DNA of 5,959 nucleotides from Bacillota bacterium. Lineage in GTDB: Bacteria; Bacillota; Clostridia; Lachnospirales; Lachnospiraceae. Both the position numbers and the translations under genes were made by a program. This document shows, in pieces, positions 4,980 to 5,959 of the stretch. The notes under the pieces are model-generated. The model saw only the letters and a program-made list of their open reading frames with translations. It was not told the DNA's origin and made no database searches. The number at the start of each line of letters is the position of its first letter. Positions within the stretch are counted from its first letter, which is position 1. The stretch is taken from the NCBI GenBank assembly GCA_023389295.1, contig JAEWEO010000071.1:1-5959 (forward strand), read 5' to 3'.

Positions 4980-5959
4980 TTATCTAAAGTAAGCCACACC
5001 GGATTCAAAGATATACTGATTCTGATTACCGGTTATATTAATCGCTACGGAATCTCCGCGACGTTCAGAGTGTGCCATTTTTCCAAGAACTCTTCCATCC
5101 GGACTTGTAATTCCTTCAATTGCATAGTAGGAACCATTTGGATTGTAGTCCTCATCCATGGTAGGATTACCTTCCAAATCTACGTATTGGGTTGCTACCT
5201 GACCATTTTCTATTAATCGTTTGATCCATTCTTCACTTGCAACAAAACGTCCTTCTCCGTGGGAGGCAGGAATGGAGTAGATACCGCCAAGCTCTGCCTT
5301 CATTAACCAAGGTGATTTATTGGATACTACCTTGGTATAGACTGATTTTGAGATATGTCGTCCGATGTTATTGGTTGCTAAGGTTGGAGAATCCTCCTTC
5401 TGTGGAGTAATCTCACCGTATGGCACAAGCCCTAATTTAATCAGCGCCTGAAAACCATTACAGATACCAAGAGCAAGTCCATCCCGTTGATTTAATAGAT
5501 CACGAACTGCATCCTTTATTCTTTCATTACGAAATGCTGTTGCAATAAATTTACCGGAACCATCCGGTTCATCACCGGCGGAAAAACCTCCGGGGAACAT
5601 GAGTATCTGAGAACTTTGAATTCCATTTAAAAAGGCTTCAACTGATTCAAGGATATGGTCAGCCGCTAAATTCTTAAATACCACAGTTTCTACTTCTGCA
5701 CCAGCATTTTCAAAGGCACGAATAGAATCGTATTCACAATTGGTTCCCGGGAATACCGGTATAAATACCTTAGGCTTTGCTATCTTAGACTTTGCTATAT
5801 ATACTTGATTTGCATCATAAAGTTTCGTCTCTAGCTTCCTATCACTTACCCCAGAGCGGGTAGGATATACCTTTTCCAAGGTACTCATCCAGGAGTTTAA
5901 AGCCTCCTCCAAGGTTATGGTTGTACCTCTATAGCAAATAACTTCTTCTTGGGTTATAG
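4980..5959 (-). CDS. purL: Phosphoribosylformylglycinamidine synthase, C-terminal glutaminase part (single-chain PurL), N-terminus outside the window
   Basis: The enzyme converts FGAR, glutamine and ATP to FGAM in the fourth step of purine synthesis. Only the last 325 residues are present; the frame stays open through base 5959, so the gene continues to the right. A linker (TLEEALNSWMSTLEKVYPT) leads into a class I glutamine amidotransferase domain from about visible residue 60, beginning KVFIPVFPGTNCEYDS. The nucleophile is the Cys in LGICNGFQAL (codon 5460-5462), and the catalytic His and Glu are in MAHSERRG (codons 5070-5072 and 5064-5066). PGGFSAGDEPDG and SHGEGRF are further PurQ/PurL landmarks. 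Fusion of this domain behind a synthetase-type linker points to the large single-chain form (about 1,250 residues) rather than a separate PurQ subunit. A TTG at 5910-5912 could be read as a start but is internal. The gene ends 45 bases before a strong terminator and is convergent with the sigma operon. Confidence 0.95.
   Translation of the reverse strand, partial: ITQEEVICYRGTTITLEEALNSWMSTLEKVYPTRSGVSDRKLETKLYDANQVYIAKSKIAKPKVFIPVFPGTNCEYDSIRAFENAGAEVETVVFKNLAADHILESVEAFLNGIQSSQILMFPGGFSAGDEPDGSGKFIATAFRNERIKDAVRDLLNQRDGLALGICNGFQALIKLGLVPYGEITPQKEDSPTLATNNIGRHISKSVYTKVVSNKSPWLMKAELGGIYSIPASHGEGRFVASEEWIKRLIENGQVATQYVDLEGNPTMDEDYNPNGSYYAIEGITSPDGRVLGKMAHSERRGDSVAINITGNQNQYIFESGVAYFR

Noticed and set aside
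5910..5912. TTG as start of a stand-alone 310-residue PurQ-like protein
   Set aside because: The frame is open to the window edge and the upstream residues continue the PurL linker, so this is an internal leucine of single-chain PurL.

Overview
The window looks like a low-GC Firmicute chromosome, most likely a clostridial Lachnospiraceae-type organism. This is inferred from the AT-rich base composition, strong AGGAGG-type ribosome binding sites, TTG start use, a single-chain PurL with its own glutaminase domain, and the mix of families. No rRNA, tRNA, CRISPR array or insertion sequence is visible.

Layout: positions 1-2372 hold three genes on the minus strand. In transcription order they are a GNAT-family acetyltransferase (1596-2372), a YtkD/MutT-like Nudix hydrolase (1067-1504) and an M42 metallo-aminopeptidase that runs off the left edge (1-980). 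The gaps between them are 86-91 bases, and the two downstream genes have plausible promoters of their own, so they need not form one operon. A divergent intergenic region of about 370 bases (2373-2744) follows. Then comes a tightly packed plus-strand operon (about 2745-4796): a 31-codon hydrophobic small ORF, an ECF-type sigma factor, a membrane anti-sigma factor with an HxxxCxxC zinc motif, a polytopic membrane protein with a TM2-like N-terminus, and a LiaF/DUF5668-like three-helix membrane protein. The sigma/anti-sigma and anti-sigma/membrane-protein pairs each overlap by 8 bases, and the last gene starts one base after the previous stop. Two hairpins (4820-4842 and 4891-4935) separate this operon from the convergent minus-strand purL, of which only the C-terminal glutaminase part is present (4980-5959).

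How the genes fit together: the central operon reads as a self-contained cell-envelope stress module. The anti-sigma factor would hold the sigma factor at the membrane, and the two small membrane proteins would be effectors or sensors made from the same mRNA. The most notable signal not explained by genes is a pair of elements with identical spacing, TTGAAGA-N17-CGTTATAG. One lies upstream of the small ORF (2632-2663) and the other spans the sigma start codon (2876-2907). Their geometry resembles an ECF promoter, so they are candidates for autoregulation. The flanking genes are housekeeping (purine synthesis, peptide degradation, nucleotide-pool cleaning) plus one acetyltransferase of the family that contains antibiotic-modifying enzymes.
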